A stretch of DNA of 64,000 nucleotides from Apoderus coryli (lineage: Eukaryota; Arthropoda; Insecta; Coleoptera; Attelabidae): NCBI GenBank assembly GCA_911728435.2, contig OU452204.1, positions 6,076,001 through 6,140,000 of the forward strand. The letters run 5' to 3'. Position numbers and translations under genes: made by a program. The notes beneath the pieces are model-generated. The model made no database searches and was not told the DNA's origin. It saw only the letters and a list, made by a program, of their open reading frames with translations. Positions 1 to 11,141 of this stretch are shown here, piece after piece (within the stretch, counting starts at the first letter, position 1; the number at the start of each line of letters is the position of its first letter).

Positions 1-345
1 CTATTACGTGAATAATGAGTACGAGGTGTAGGATAGCGATAATTTCAAAAACAGTCTGGCAGCCGAGTATTGTTAGTTGGTATGTTGTTGAAGCGAATAG
101 ATTCCATAAGAATAAAACACAAATCTGTATTCTTTTCTAATGGCTTTATTTTAATGAAAAAAGTGATGATTTGGGAACTATTTTAAAAATGTTTCCCTTC
201 AATGAAGCGCAACAAAAGTAAACCTTGCATTGCGCTGACTATTTAAACGTATGTTAAAACACATGGCATATTTGACACTTGTTTTGATTGTCAGAAATCC
301 GTGCCGAACATTACCCAGTTTTCGTTGAAGGTTAGAGTGAATAAG
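1..345. repeat. Dispersed repeat, copy 1
   Basis: The segment containing cagccgagtattgttagttg and ttgaagcgaatagattccat recurs at 23435-23745 with about 90% identity by eye. It overlaps the C-terminus and flank of the transposase relic, so it is probably one end of that transposon. Confidence 0.75.
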
Positions 346-700
346 AGAAGAACGTTTTATTATAGTTAATTTGCATGAGTCCTCACACGCACGGCCCAAA
401 CCAGGTTCTATTCGCATTGCTTCAGCAGCCGCAGCTTTGCGATTTCACAACTCTTGTTCAGTGTTAATTTCAGTACCATACACCGTAGTTTTTATGTGCC
501 CTCAAAAAATAGTAACGGCATTTAGGTCGGGCGATTGAGGGGGCCACCCAATTGGACCACCTTGGCCTTTGCATCGTTCTGAAATGTCCGAAACAACCAC
601 AAATGTTGAGATTAACTTCGAGAAATACTGCAAAATTATTGTGCAAAAATTGTAAATAAACAATTTTTCAGAATGAACGGGCCTATAGGTACTCCATTCA
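178..700 (-). pseudogene. Decayed mariner-related (DDE_3/DUF4817-type) transposase, C-terminal part
   Basis: On the minus strand an open segment ends in GGPIGWPPQSPDLN, the signature around the last catalytic Asp of a large family of insect Tc1/mariner-related transposases. Preceding residues (HSEKLFIYNF) fit the family's segment before it. Downstream, in shifted frames, come an H-I-K-T-T-V-Y-G-like stretch and a NTEQELWNR-like stretch, as expected of the C-terminus. Several frameshifts and stops make it dead. The first 345 bases also have a second copy at about 23435-23745. Confidence 0.7.
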
Positions 701-1197
701 CAATTCGAGCCCACACAGTTACTGAAAATTATTATCGAAAGTGTGTTCGCAGAGTGAAATGCGCATTTTACAATTGTTGTGGAAATTGTGAATACCATTT
801 ACGTTTGAAAATGTTCATGGTGAAGTTTGGATTTAACTGCTCCGATGTAAAATCAACTCGCAAAACTTCACTAGAAGCTGAAGATCCCTTGTATGAAGGC
901 TTATACCTGCTAAATGTGAAATGGGTAGATTGGATTTCAGGTGTCCTGGTGCTTAGGTCAGGTGGCTCCTCGACGACACTTAAGGTCTATATCTCCCCTA
1001 TGTTGTCCAGGCCTCGGCCGCAAATTGGCGGTTTCTCTATCCCGCTGAACCACACATTTGGACATAAAGCTGAGCTGCTATTGAATTTTGATGTGATTCC
1101 CCGAATGCCAGCGTCATGGACGATGGAAAAGAGAATTTCTGTGTATGCAATTTTGTTAAGATTCATGACAAAACATGGTTACATTGAATCTAACTAG
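673..1197 (+). CDS. Unrecognised 174-codon open frame
   Basis: This is one of the longer uninterrupted frames in the window. The first roughly 10 residues overlap the antisense transposase relic. The C-terminal two-thirds looks protein-like, with mixed hydrophobic and charged composition and a segment ISPMLSRPRPQIGGFSIPLN followed by HTFGHKAELLLNFDVIP. I recognise no domain, signal peptide or membrane helix. No splice or promoter signal is evident. It could be a captured gene fragment, an unfamiliar transposon frame, or chance. Confidence 0.25.
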   Translation: MNGPIGTPFTIRAHTVTENYYRKCVRRVKCAFYNCCGNCEYHLRLKMFMVKFGFNCSDVKSTRKTSLEAEDPLYEGLYLLNVKWVDWISGVLVLRSGGSSTTLKVYISPMLSRPRPQIGGFSIPLNHTFGHKAELLLNFDVIPRMPASWTMEKRISVYAILLRFMTKHGYIESN

Positions 1198-1899
1198 TTC
1201 CGATAGGAATAAATATAGAATTATATTTTTCCATAGCCTGTTGGTTACAAATGCTTTTGGGTGTTGCAATGGGGATAATAGAATAGATCGCACTTCCTGC
1301 AAAAGTTCAATTTTCTGAGATATTCTGGCAACCCTTTCAGATTAACATATCTCATGATACGAGAATAATATTTCCGATAGCAGTACAAATAGTAATTTAC
1401 CAATTCAATGAAATCTACCTTGACTTTCAAATTTATTTAGATTACATCTACCCAGTTAGAAATAAATTCAATTACAGGGCAGGTGGATTACCAAAAATGG
1501 TCATGTAAGTGTTTAAACTGTTTTCATGACAAGGGGTGTTTAAAGTTTTACCAATTTAATAGTTTCTTTGACATTTATCGAAATCCCATTGATGAGTACT
1601 TACGAGAAAAAGCAAATGTATGAAATATCCAAATTTAGATATAAAAAAATGCTTTCTAACTCACTTTCTTCCGCCAGATTAATTCTGCTGGAAAAGTGCC
1701 TCCTGAACATTTTCGTTCTGATGGAGGTTTTAAATGCACAAACTCAAAAAGTTCTGAGAGCATTTATGTCTTCGTAATCATTGAATTCGAAGATTAAATT
1801 GCACACGAAAACATAACTAACGCCGAAGAATATTAACTGAAATAGAAAAGTAACAAGACTTTTAGTTAGGTTGGACATTTTTTTCGCACCACCATGCTT

Positions 1900-1944
1900 T
1901 CACCAGACGGGCCGTTTCGTTGATCCACAAGTCATCAGTGGTGA
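1900..1944 (-). ncRNA. Hammerhead ribozyme-like motif, family B
   Basis: Read on the minus strand: CUGAUGA core (1932-1938), helix II UUG/CAA, GAA, helix III ACG-gcc-CGU, cleavage-site C (GUC), and a six-pair helix I UGGUGA/UCACCA (1900-1905 with 1939-1944). This is the type I order with both ends in helix I. A C-C mismatch closes helix II. The mirrored copy near 2600 has G at that position, so the ancestral helix was probably four pairs. Confidence 0.62.
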
Positions 1945-2121
1945 TCGGCAAGCAGTGTGACCCAAATTTCAAACATTGAAGAAGAGCTTATACTAGCACG
2001 AGAGATGACTGACAAGGAGATGTTTTTGGCGACATCTTGCGTGAGCAGGCAATACGTCCGGTGAAACACAGTTTACAAGCGATGACCGGACAAGAAGTAA
2101 CTCCATTATAAAAAAATATTC

Positions 2122-2220
2122 TTGAAATAAAAGTCGACCTCCACACAATAAATTTTAATAAATCTCTCCAACAAATGTCACCATACATGTTTCGCAGCAC
2201 CAGGCTGCATCATCAGTGGT
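2122..2220 (-). repeat. Hammerhead element family A, partial copy
   Basis: Starts gaaataaaagtcgacctcca and ends in the hammerhead motif. It shares the block (gg)aaataaaa-gtc-cctcca plus hammerhead with the copies at 10953, 13868 (inverted), 23789 and 58402. Confidence 0.65.
2180..2220 (-). ncRNA. Hammerhead ribozyme-like motif, family A
   Basis: Minus strand: CUGAUGA, one extra U, helix II GCAGC/GCUGC (five pairs, loop cuggu), GAA, two-pair helix III in ACAUGU, H17 = A, helix I UGGU/ACCA. All core residues are present. The very short helix III is the minimal type seen in newt satellite and Penelope-like hammerheads. Confidence 0.7.
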
Positions 2221-3609
2221 TATATGAGATTCTTACCAAAAGCTATGTTATTTATTTAGTTAGTACTTATTATTTATGGGAAATCCATTTATCAACTCAC
2301 TGCGTGAAAATTTTTTTTAATAATTATTTAGTTGTAAAAATTTAAGTAATAAAAAATTGTTAAATTAAGTGTGATACATTAAAATTAAAAAACCAAAACT
2401 TACATCATTTCTAATGTAAGTCTCTTTAATCCTTTTTTCTTTTTGTAAATCATTGAAGTTAAATTCTTTGTCGATAATATTATACTTGATTGATTGCACT
2501 TTCACACAACAATTTTCAAGAATATTTAATTATTCTACTCCACTTCTTTCAAATAACTCCATTATATCCTATTGCCAACACTGATGATGATGATGATGAT
2601 GATGAGTTGTGGATCAACAACAAGTTTCCAACATAACTAAAATTCTTGTTACTTTATGTAACAAGCAATTCGTAAATAAAGCCTGCCGCTAGGGAAGTCC
2701 GGCGCATCTAGTGTTGCCGAAAGGATATAATGGAGTTGTTACTTCTTGTCCGGCCATCGTTTGTGAACTATGTTTCACCGGGCATATTGCCTGCTCACGC
2801 TAGATGTCGCCAAAAACATCTCTTTGAAATAGAAAAGTTCAAATCAATAATTCCTAGCTCTTAAGTAAATTGAAAATTTGATGAATATGCTCTTATATAG
2901 AATTTAGTTTGTTCATCATATTCTATCAAGAATTTTTTGCATAATCTTTCATAATTTTGATTTAAAACGAAATTTAATTACATGACTCGAATGGACTAGA
3001 AAGATTTTATACAAAATAAAACATTATTCGTAACAAGCACATCTGCTACATCAGTGAAAATAATATTTCTCTATATCTAAAAAAGTTCTAAAAATTCTCG
3101 TACATTATACGAGTTGATACGTATACGTATGGTTGTAGTTGATGAAAGCAGTGCACATTCCACACCACATCTTTCATTCGGCTAATTGGGAGACATTTTC
3201 ACGGTTGAGGTGGCCCGTCAAACGATGCATATTGCGTTTTGTTTGTTTTTGCTTTTCGCCTCATGATGCAGTTGCCTTTCTGTTATTCTATTTTGCGTCC
3301 AGTGAACGTACAGTACATACTATAGTCGTCAACGTAGTCATCCTTGTTGTCGACGTCTCGCCTATTTTAGTATCTACTATGTGTGATGGAAATGAAATAA
3401 CACAAAAAATAAGGCATATTAGGTGTTGAAAGCTGGAATACAGGCTAGCGCCTATTCTGCACTTTTGCTTTATTCTCCCATGTTCATATAGGTAGGTACT
3501 AAACTTAAACAAAAAATAAAAGCAAATTAGCAAATACAAATATCACTGCTAAGCCAGAGATATGCATGCTACATCTCTGTTGCCGTTTGACATCTAACCG
3601 CAGACTGCT

Positions 3610-5520
3610 TTTCAAATATAATAATAATATAACAATAATAATAATAATCTATTTATTCGCAATCGGTACAACACAAAACGACAATATAAAAGAAATGACA
3701 ATGTAAAAATAATAATAATAATTGTATATGTAGCCATTACGAAAAGGGCTAGAAGGCAGCAAAGCTGATATCTAATTCTAACCCAGATGACTAAAACTAA
3801 AAAAATTTCTCATCCTCTGAATCATATTGAAACCATCCTATACCTGAAGTACATAAAAAGAAAAAAAATATGACAACAGCCCATTCCTTTTCCTCCCATT
3901 GGACATCTTAATATATTTTTAATCAATAGGTAAGAAATTTAATAATAATAAACTGATTTTACAAAGAAAACTAAAAACAAACAAATCAAGATGAAACATA
4001 ATAAGTTACACATACAAATTAAAGTTTATCTTTTATGTTAATCACATTCGCTCTAGAAGAAAAGCTCTATAGGAGTTCCTGAAACCGGCATAACTAAGTA
4101 ACTTTAGGCGTATACACTGCGTTGATGTTGAAAGAAAATGATCTAAAAAACAGTGCGCTCCCGTGAGGCCGCGGAGACAAAAGACCCCTAAACCTAAGAT
4201 TTAAGGTGTGGACATCAGATCTGAAAGTTATTTTATTATACAAATATGGGGGACTCTTAGATGTTATGATGGAATGGTATAAGCAAGCCGAGTGAAATCT
4301 CCGATTTTCCATGTTTAACCACTTAGCAGATTTAAGTTTGTGTGAGACTGGTTCATACTTGCGGATGCTATATACGTATCTTAAACAACATTTTTGTAAA
4401 CGCTGAATCCTGTTTTAGTCAAAACTGGAAATACATGGTCCATATACTATATGTCACAATAGTTGAAAAAATTTAAGACCAATGTATCCGTTAGCATAAT
4501 TTCTAGTATCCTTGGTAAGGAGTGGCGATGAGGGTATATCAATTTCAAATTAGCATATGCCTTATTTAGATTAGATGAAATATGCTGGGTAAATCTAAGA
4601 TCAGTATCAATTTGTAATCCTAAGCTTTTTGCTGATTACTTGAAAGGTATTACGTTGTTGTCAATTTTTACTATAAAAGATTCTTGTGCGGTTTCTTTAT
4701 GTTTTCCAAAAAGTAGCAGAATTGATTTTGAAGGATTAATAAGCATCTAATGTTTTCTAGAATTTTCTAGTATACTATCGATATCATTATTGAAATTACC
4801 CAAAGCCGCATTCAACTCATCAAAATCAAAAGAAAATTTGATTTGACGGTCATCAGCATATTCGTAATTTTGAGAATATCTCAAACAGTTACAAATATTA
4901 GACGTATATATACAAAAAATTAAAGGAGACAAAACGGATCCTTGCGGAACACCTGACACAACCTCACTCAACTCGGAAATACCGTTATCAGTTTCTACGT
5001 ATTGAAACCTGTTACTGATAAACTTTTTCATTAAAATAAGTGCTGAGTCGGGAAACCAGAGTACTTTGGTATTGAAAAGAGGAGTTCGTGATTAATCTTA
5101 TCAAAAGCTTTAGAGTAGTCTAGTAGTAATAGTGCGGTTGTTTTTCCAGAATCGATGTCTCTAATTATATCATCAACAAGATCGATCAGTGCAGTTGTTC
5201 AGCTGTAACCTTTGCGGAATCCAGATTGCTTGTAAGGTATAATGTTATATCTGCAGGTAAATTCGTATATTTGCTTTTACATAACTTTTTCTAAAATTTT
5301 AGATAGAGGAGACAAAATAGAAATAGGCCGCAGATCGTTAAAGCTATTTATTCCTGACTTTTTCGGCAAAGGATACACTTTTGAGATCTTCCAAAATTTA
5401 GGGAAAATGTTTTCTAAAAGGCATGAATTAATTATATGATTGACGTATGAAAGTCTGAAAGGACAACACATATGTATCATATTGATATTTATTTGATCAC
5501 TACCTACCACTATTTAATTA
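3610..5520 (-). pseudogene. Non-LTR retrotransposon (LINE), 5'-truncated, decayed RT
   Basis: Minus-strand pieces appear in order. At 5510-5277 there is FWKISKVYPLPKKSG followed by RPISILSPLSKILEKV (RT start). At about 5140-5040 there is LLLLDYSKAFDKINH in a shifted frame. At 5031-4747 there is SGVPQGSVLSPLIF then YADD (RT motifs B and C). At 4312-4094 there is a C-terminal piece with SPPYLYNKITFRSD. The 3' end runs to an (ATT)n tail near 3610-3720. Frameshifts inactivate it. It belongs to the same family as the plus-strand copy at 5872-6835. Confidence 0.85.
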
Positions 5521-5589
5521 ATCTCTAATTTAATGTCCGTTACTCCCTGCATTGTTATTGTTCCATTGAAATTAATGTCATATCAGTTA

Positions 5590-5866
5590 GATAAATAAAA
5601 TATAAGTCAACGATATGCACGAAAATTGTTAAAGAAGAAGAGAAAATAGAAGGTCCAAAGTGCTGGTATTTACCACATTTTCCAGTTGTTAATCTTAATA
5701 AACCCAATAACGTGAGCTTGGTTGTCGCATCCAAGTCAAATGGTACCAGTTTGAATGATAAGTTATTAGCCGGACCAGATCTCTTACAGCCCTTGGTGGA
5801 GGTTTTAATCGGATTTCGACAGAGAAAACTAGCATTTTGTGCAGATATCAGAGATATGATATATAT
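5590..5866 (+). pseudogene. BEL/Pao LTR-retrotransposon pol fragment, RT N-terminal part
   Basis: One frame reads WYLPHFPVVNLNKPNNVSLV, then NGTSLNDKLLAGPDLLQPL, then FRQRKLAFCADIRDM. This is the characteristic start of a BEL/Pao reverse transcriptase. The usual Trp-Asp after the valine is altered. The frame breaks at about 5866, exactly where an inserted LINE begins, and resumes at about 7236. Confidence 0.8.
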
Positions 5867-5871
5867 ATGAT

Positions 5872-6835
5872 GTGCTGACGGCCATGGACAACAAAAACTG
5901 TGCCATACTTGTATTGCTAGATTACTCCAAGGCATTCGACACGTTGAATCATCATGTTCTGCTATCCGTTCTTCATTACGCCGGGTTTGATGACTCAGCG
6001 ATACGTATGATTCGGAGTTATATTAGCGAACGCGGAGTGTGTGTCGTCAAATGGAAGCATATCCGAAATCGTTAGTTTGACAAGGGGTATTGCTCAGTGA
6101 TCTATTTTGTCACCAATTTTATATACGCTATACACGAATAATTTTCCAAGAGCTTTGCAGCACTGTCAAATGAAAATTTACGCTGACGACTCGCAGATTC
6201 TGCACGTTTTCAATAAGGAGGACATGTCGATCGCTGAGGAGCACATTAACCTTGATATGGAGTCAGTGCCTGAGTTCTCGGAACGCCACGATCTCAAAAT
6301 TAATCCGGCAAAGTCTACTGCCTTATTTTTCGGCCTTCCTATGGACTCCGATATTCAACTGTCAATTCAAGGAATCGGCATTCAGGTGTCCGATCGGTGC
6401 CTCACGAAGATTGATTCTGGACGTGTTCAGCGGCTTCAGAACTCATGTTTGCGCTTAATTTTTGGGATAAGAAAATACGACCGAATCTCTTACACCCTGT
6501 CCACCATCAAATGGCTTAATATGGCCAATAGAAGAAAGTTACATTCGATGGTCCTTTTTCACAAAATTATTTTATCTAAGACTCCGCCATATTTGTTTCA
6601 AAGGATTACCTACCGCACTGATGTTCACAATGTGCACGTCCGACGCAAGGACATAATTACTGTTCCGCAGCATCGAACAACCATGTTTCGGAAGTCCTTC
6701 AGCTATAACTTGGCCAAGCTATATAATGAAATTGATCCTGATTTTAAAGCCTTCCATAGTGCAAAATTTACGAGACTCCTATACAAAAAATTGTTTGCTG
6801 AGCAGGCTACTCTCAGTGATTCTAATGCTATGTGA
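5872..6835 (+). pseudogene. LINE reverse transcriptase, truncated and internally deleted
   Basis: Starts inside RT (VLLDYSKAFDTLNHHVLLSV) and continues after a frame change with SILSPILYTLYTNNF and IYADDSQ (the YADD catalytic box). It skips part of the thumb region, where VSDRCLTK joins IDSGRVQRLQNSC abruptly. It ends with the C-terminal LHSMVLFHKIILSKTPPYLF domain and stops at 6835. The 242-codon second part is open. The 5' truncation and deletion show it is non-functional. Confidence 0.88.
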
Positions 6836-7087
6836 CCGTAATTATTTGTGCTTGGGAAGCAGTTTGATTATACAATTATAGTCTAAATTTTTATGATTAT
6901 TATTTTCGTAGTTTATTATGATCTTCTTTGTATGTTTTTTAATATTTTTTTTAGGTGTATATTAGGTATACTAGGTTCTTGCTGAAAATCAGCTTTACTG
7001 AGCTTGAACCTTTTGGCATTTCTCTTTTTAAATGGGATTATCTTTTCTTTTCAAAATAAGACTTTAGCCAAAGATTAATCTAATTAA

Positions 7088-7200
7088 TTGGCATAATTTG
7101 AGTACAAAAAAAAATAATAATTAAAGCTAAAGCAAAGATTAATCTAATTAATCTTTGCTTTAGCTTTAATTATTATTTTTTTGTACTCAAATTATGCCAA
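7088..7200. repeat. Near-perfect 113-bp palindrome
   Basis: Left arm 7088-7143 (56 nt) and right arm 7147-7200 (54 nt) are reverse complements around a 3-base centre (cta). The only difference is two bases in the length of an A/T run. The sequence aagattaatctaattaat at its centre also occurs as a direct copy at about 7070-7087, just outside the left arm. Confidence 0.95.
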
Positions 7201-7235
7201 TAAATTAATTTATTACTATTTTTATTATATGTTTC

Positions 7236-7915
7236 TTCGAACGAACGAAGATAGAAGGTCACTACTATTCTTGCCAGTCGATGATATTTGGAGCCGCATG
7301 TTGCCCTACTTGTGCCCAGTATACTACAGAAGATCCTGAAATTAAAAGTGTTATTATAAAACAGCATTATGTTGACAATTACCTCGACTGTATAGAGAAG
7401 AGAAGAAGGTGCTTTAAGAAAAATAATTGAAGTTAAAACAATAAAAAAATTGGGTGGTTTTGACCTGGTTGGTGAATTCCGAAACCATCATAAAATCATA
7501 ATCGGAAAACGATGATTTTTGTAAAGATTTATGTGATAGAACATCAATTTAATGCGTACTCGGTCTATTTTCAGATTCTAAGATTGACATCATTTGCTTT
7601 AAAGTAAAGATGGACTGTAATGAATTTACTCAAGATTGTCGACCTATCAAACGTTTAGTTATAGCGTAGTGTAGGGGTTGAACGATCTTCAACAAGTTTC
7701 TGAACTAAACATCCCAAGATGTTACTGTGAACAGATCCCTACAGCTAAACAAATAGAATTACAAATATTTTGTGACGCTAGTAAACAAGCATTTGCTGGT
7801 GTTGCATATTTAAGAGTTGTGGTTAGAAATGACAATGTTGATGTTGATTAATTATGGCAAAAGCTTATGTAGTGCCTACACAAAGCCAGTTCGATACCCC
7901 ATTTGGAGTTAATAA
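7236..7915 (+). pseudogene. BEL/Pao pol fragment, RT catalytic part and downstream domain
   Basis: NEDRRSLLFL is followed by IFGAACCPTCAQY and IIKQHYVDNYLDCIE, the BEL/Pao YVDD box with the last Asp changed to Asn. TIKKLGGFDLVGEFRN follows after a frameshift. At 7695-7915 there is LNIPRCYCEQIP, then ELQIFCDASKQAFAGVAYLR and SIPHLEL, typical of the domain after RT in BEL/Pao. Stops and frameshifts are frequent. This is the continuation of 5590-5866. Confidence 0.8.
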
Positions 7916-8223
7916 TAATAAATGTGAGTAACGATGAAAGAATGTTTTTGCAAAACCTACTACTACTCTGCATTCAGTCAGTTAAGTGCCAAACTAAGGA
8001 GATTTTTCTTGATTAATTTAAATAACAGCTAAAAACACTGAAAACTTGTTTAAACCATTACATGTGACATATCATCAATATTTGAATTGAAAATGGCTTT
8101 AAATTTAACAATAAAAAATCCAGGGCCGTATTGAAAAAAACCAAATTGATGATGGTTTTTCAAAAACGAAACGTCGTAGTGAAAATTTGTAAACGCTGCC
8201 TTTTTCTCCTCAAAAAGTAACAA

Positions 8224-9060
8224 TCAATTATTCAAATTCAAATTTATTTATTTCCAATATCAACTTAAATTATATACATGTTATTTTGCTCTAAGCCGAA
8301 ATAAATAAAATAAATAATAATAAAGAAACAAATATAATCTTATATGTGCACCGCCCTGATTTTACTCAGCGGTGCCTAGAGGATGCAAAAACTTGGTAAA
8401 GTTTGTCCGCTTCCTTCAAACACCACCAGACACCAAACGGTTGCTCACGCACTATCAGACCCTCAAATAATCTATCCCATTGTACCCAATAATGTTTTAT
8501 AACTTACATGAACATTTAATGATTCTTAAAAATTAGAAATGAACACAAAAAATTAGAGATGAACATGTTTTTCTCCCGTTCTCCCCCTTCATCCATCCGT
8601 GGGAGTGAATCGAAGGTTATACACAAATAAAAATCTTACGTATCAATATAAAAGCCTTAAAAACAGACACCCAGCAGTAACATCATTGTAAAATTTCTAT
8701 ATAATATTCGGACTTCAACCAAGTTGCTAGTTTGAATTTAAAATTCTTGAAATTAATTGTATCCTTTAATTCCAATGGCATTTGATTATACACCTTATGG
8801 CCAATATATGCATGAGATCTCTGGCTGATTGCTTTTTTACATACAGGTTCCCTAATAATATCTCTTTTTTTATCACGCGTTAAATAATTATGATCAAGCT
8901 TTCCTAAAAATTGATTTGATTTATTAAGATGGACTACAGCACTCTTATAAAACATCTGTCGAATAGTTAACACATTACCAACCTTAAACAGCTCTTCTGT
9001 TGGATAACGAATATCCAAATGAAAAATAATTTTTAAGATTCTTTTAGATTCAGTTACACA
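8224..9060 (-). pseudogene. LINE 3' end: RT C-terminal domain and 3' UTR
   Basis: The minus-strand frame ESKRILKIIFHLDIRYPTEE leads into an open 111-codon stretch ending KSEYYIEILQ (stop at 8683). It contains YLTRDKKRDII and RSHAYIGHKVYNQMP, matching the C-terminal region after the RT of CR1/Jockey-like LINEs. About 460 bases of 3' UTR follow, ending in a repeated TTTGAA-type tail at 8224-8262. The family differs from the copies at 3610-6835. Confidence 0.75.
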
Positions 9061-9789
9061 GGTGCAGCAGTTTATGGAAGCAAGTTCTCACCATTGATCT
9101 CAGTGAGGCACCGCATCCAGGTTTTCTAATTCTTCTAATGGAGAAATTTCATTCTCCTCTAGCCAAATAGCCAGTTACATGTCAAATAATAAATTCCTCA
9201 AAATATTTAATCTAAACAGATTAGTCTGTGATAAAATTATAATTCTACAATATTGCGTGACAAACGTCATTGTTTATGTAGTTTGGTCTTTCCAAATCTT
9301 TTCAACGATATTCAGTCTATAAATAATATTATTTTACATAATAGAGCTGTATACGGGGGCGCCGAAACATTAGTATAATAAGTTCCAAAGCTCTCCATAC
9401 AATATTTATTTGAAGTTGTCTATAGGTAACCAAAGATATAGACAAAAAAACTGAAACACATAAATCGCTGCATATAGATTGATATATGTATAAGAATGGT
9501 TTGTATCTTCATTTATGCAGGCCATATAGGGCTAAATTGGCTATATGGATGACAGCCGAGATGACAACATCATCAACGGACTCCCCACAATACAGTTCAA
9601 GGGCGGTTCGTCAAAATGGGCCCAATAAATAAAGGAAATTGTAAAAGTTTAGCAAGAGTGCCTATTTCAAAGGACATCACAAATAATATACATGCATTGA
9701 AACTTGATATCTGTTAAAATCAATTTGAACTTGAACATTTTATTAAAAAAAAAAAATAATATCGTATTAATTGTATAATTTCTTGTCCA

Positions 9790-10078
9790 AACAATATTAA
9801 ATAGTGGTGGATTCTTAGGGAATAAGGACTTTGGAAAATGCTAATAGCTTTTATTCATTTAAGCGACATTTCGCCATATATTTACTGGCTTCTCCAGGAT
9901 AAAACACTTTTGTTGTACTACGTATTAGTATAAGAGACGAATATTTCATATATGTTTTGTGTTTTGAGCCTGAAGAAACCAGTAAATATATGGCGAAATG
10001 TCGCTAGAATGAATAAAGGCTATTAGCATTTTTCAAAGTCCTTATTCCCTAAGAATCCATGACTATTTAAATAATATC
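9790..10078. mobile_element. Fold-back element with hammerhead-like core in each arm, family E
   Basis: Arms of about 110-120 bp (9790-9912 and 9957-10078) are near-perfect inverted repeats, sharing ggattcttagggaataagga and agcgacatttcgccatatat. Each arm, read outward, contains a CUGRAGA-like box, a helix from GCCA/ACCA...UGGC, and GAAAUGUCGC. This is a degenerate hammerhead layout. No coding capacity. Confidence 0.7.
9967..10003 (+). ncRNA. Degenerate hammerhead-like motif, family E (right arm)
   Basis: CUGAAGA (9970-9976), ACCA/UGG helix, GAAA, then GUC with a three-pair helix I AGC/GCU. The mirrored motif in the left arm (about 9890-9915, minus) has CUGGAGA and a better GCCA/UGGC helix II. 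Helix III is almost absent, so self-cleavage would need dimerisation or has been lost. Confidence 0.35.
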
Positions 10079-10249
10079 GTAATTATGTACTGGCATTACT
10101 ATCATAAGTTTATATACATTTAGTAACTCTCTACGTAATGATTCCTTATCATATAATTTGAAAAAACAGTATTAATTGAAATATATTTTTTTATTGGCCT
10201 CTGCAATTTAGTCATCATCCAGTTCATTAATTAATTTAATTTTAATTTA

Positions 10250-10300
10250 GTCGGGTGAGCAGCTACATTCAGTGGGCCCGGAGTTCGAACCCCATACATA
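10250..10300 (+). repeat. tRNA-like (pol III B-box) fragment, probable SINE relic
   Basis: Contains ggagttcgaacccc, matching the tRNA B-box/T-arm consensus, preceded by cagtgggcccg. There is no complete cloverleaf, so I read it as a SINE remnant, not a tRNA gene. Confidence 0.35.
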
Positions 10301-11021
10301 CCGTGAGAGCATGTTGAAGCTTAGCGCGCTTAGCCCCTTTCTATTGAAATATCTTGCTCAAAATTATGGGTTATAGAAATAGAAGTGTCTATATTTGATT
10401 ATGCAAACTTTAGTTACTCTACAGCCAACAATCTTTACTTAAATTCCACGGAATTTAGTTGTATTATAATCATAGGTCCTTTTTTTAGTAACCAAATTCC
10501 TGCCTCAGTAGTTAGCCCAAATATGTATTATATTATTGTGATGAATATAATTATCAACTCAAAGATAATAATAATTATTTTCAGGCATATTAACTTCAGT
10601 AATCACAGTTGCAAGATCTACTGATTTTTTTCACCAATTTCCCTCGACATTTTTGATATTACACAAGCCTTTCAATCATAAGTAGATACATTTTTGGATA
10701 AAACTTCATTGAAGCTACATGACCTTTATATCCTTTTGCTGCAAACTCATTGTCTTTAATGATGAAAGGAAACAGCAGTCTTCTGCACTAAATTTAAAGT
10801 CATGTAAGTATATTCTCAATTTTTACAGACATGATTTGACTTCATATGAGGTCATCTTCAATGTTTAATTGAGGAATTCGAAGTTTTCATTCCTTCAAAC
10901 TAAAATAGAATATCTGTTGTAATAATCCATCTCAGAGAGGAGTAAATAATATTTATTGTAGGAAATAAAACTGCGTCTACTCCACAAAATATCATTTATT
11001 GTATAAATCTGAACAACACTC

Positions 11022-11060
11022 TCAGACATGTTTCGAGAGCAGATATCTCATCGTCAGTGA
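11022..11060 (-). ncRNA. Hammerhead ribozyme-like motif, family A
   Basis: Minus strand: CUGACGA (variable N7 = C), extra U, helix II GAGA/UCUC, GAA, ACAUGU helix III, cleavage triplet GUC, three-pair helix I UGA/UCA. All invariant core bases are present. Confidence 0.68.
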
Positions 11061-11141
11061 CAACAACGTACAAAAGTCCTCATAGGAAGGTTAAACTAGA
11101 TTGAAACATCTACATATAAATCCTGGACCCTCATTGAGGCA

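Larger units (their letters stand above)
1848..2655. repeat. Inverted-repeat structure enclosing hammerhead-like motifs
   Basis: The arm at about 1848-1950 (aacaagacttttagttaggt ... gttgatccacaa ... tcatcagtgg) is mirrored at about 2575-2655 (ctgatgatgatgatg ... ttgtggatcaac ... ataactaaaattcttgttac). A second inverted pair flanks the interior: 2015-2115 against 2718-2830, sharing gcgtgagcaggcaata and ccggacaagaagtaa. The right arm contains an expanded (ATG)n tract at 2581-2604. The layout suggests two interleaved retroelement copies or a fold-back insertion. Confidence 0.6.
5867..7235 (+). mobile_element. LINE insertion splitting the BEL/Pao relic
   Basis: A 5'-truncated LINE plus adjoining sequence interrupts the BEL/Pao RT between its ADIRDM and NEDRRSLLFL segments. 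The short word tatatg occurs at both boundaries and may be the target duplication. The 3' portion includes the LINE 3' UTR (6836-7060) and then a near-perfect palindrome (7088-7200). Confidence 0.6.
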
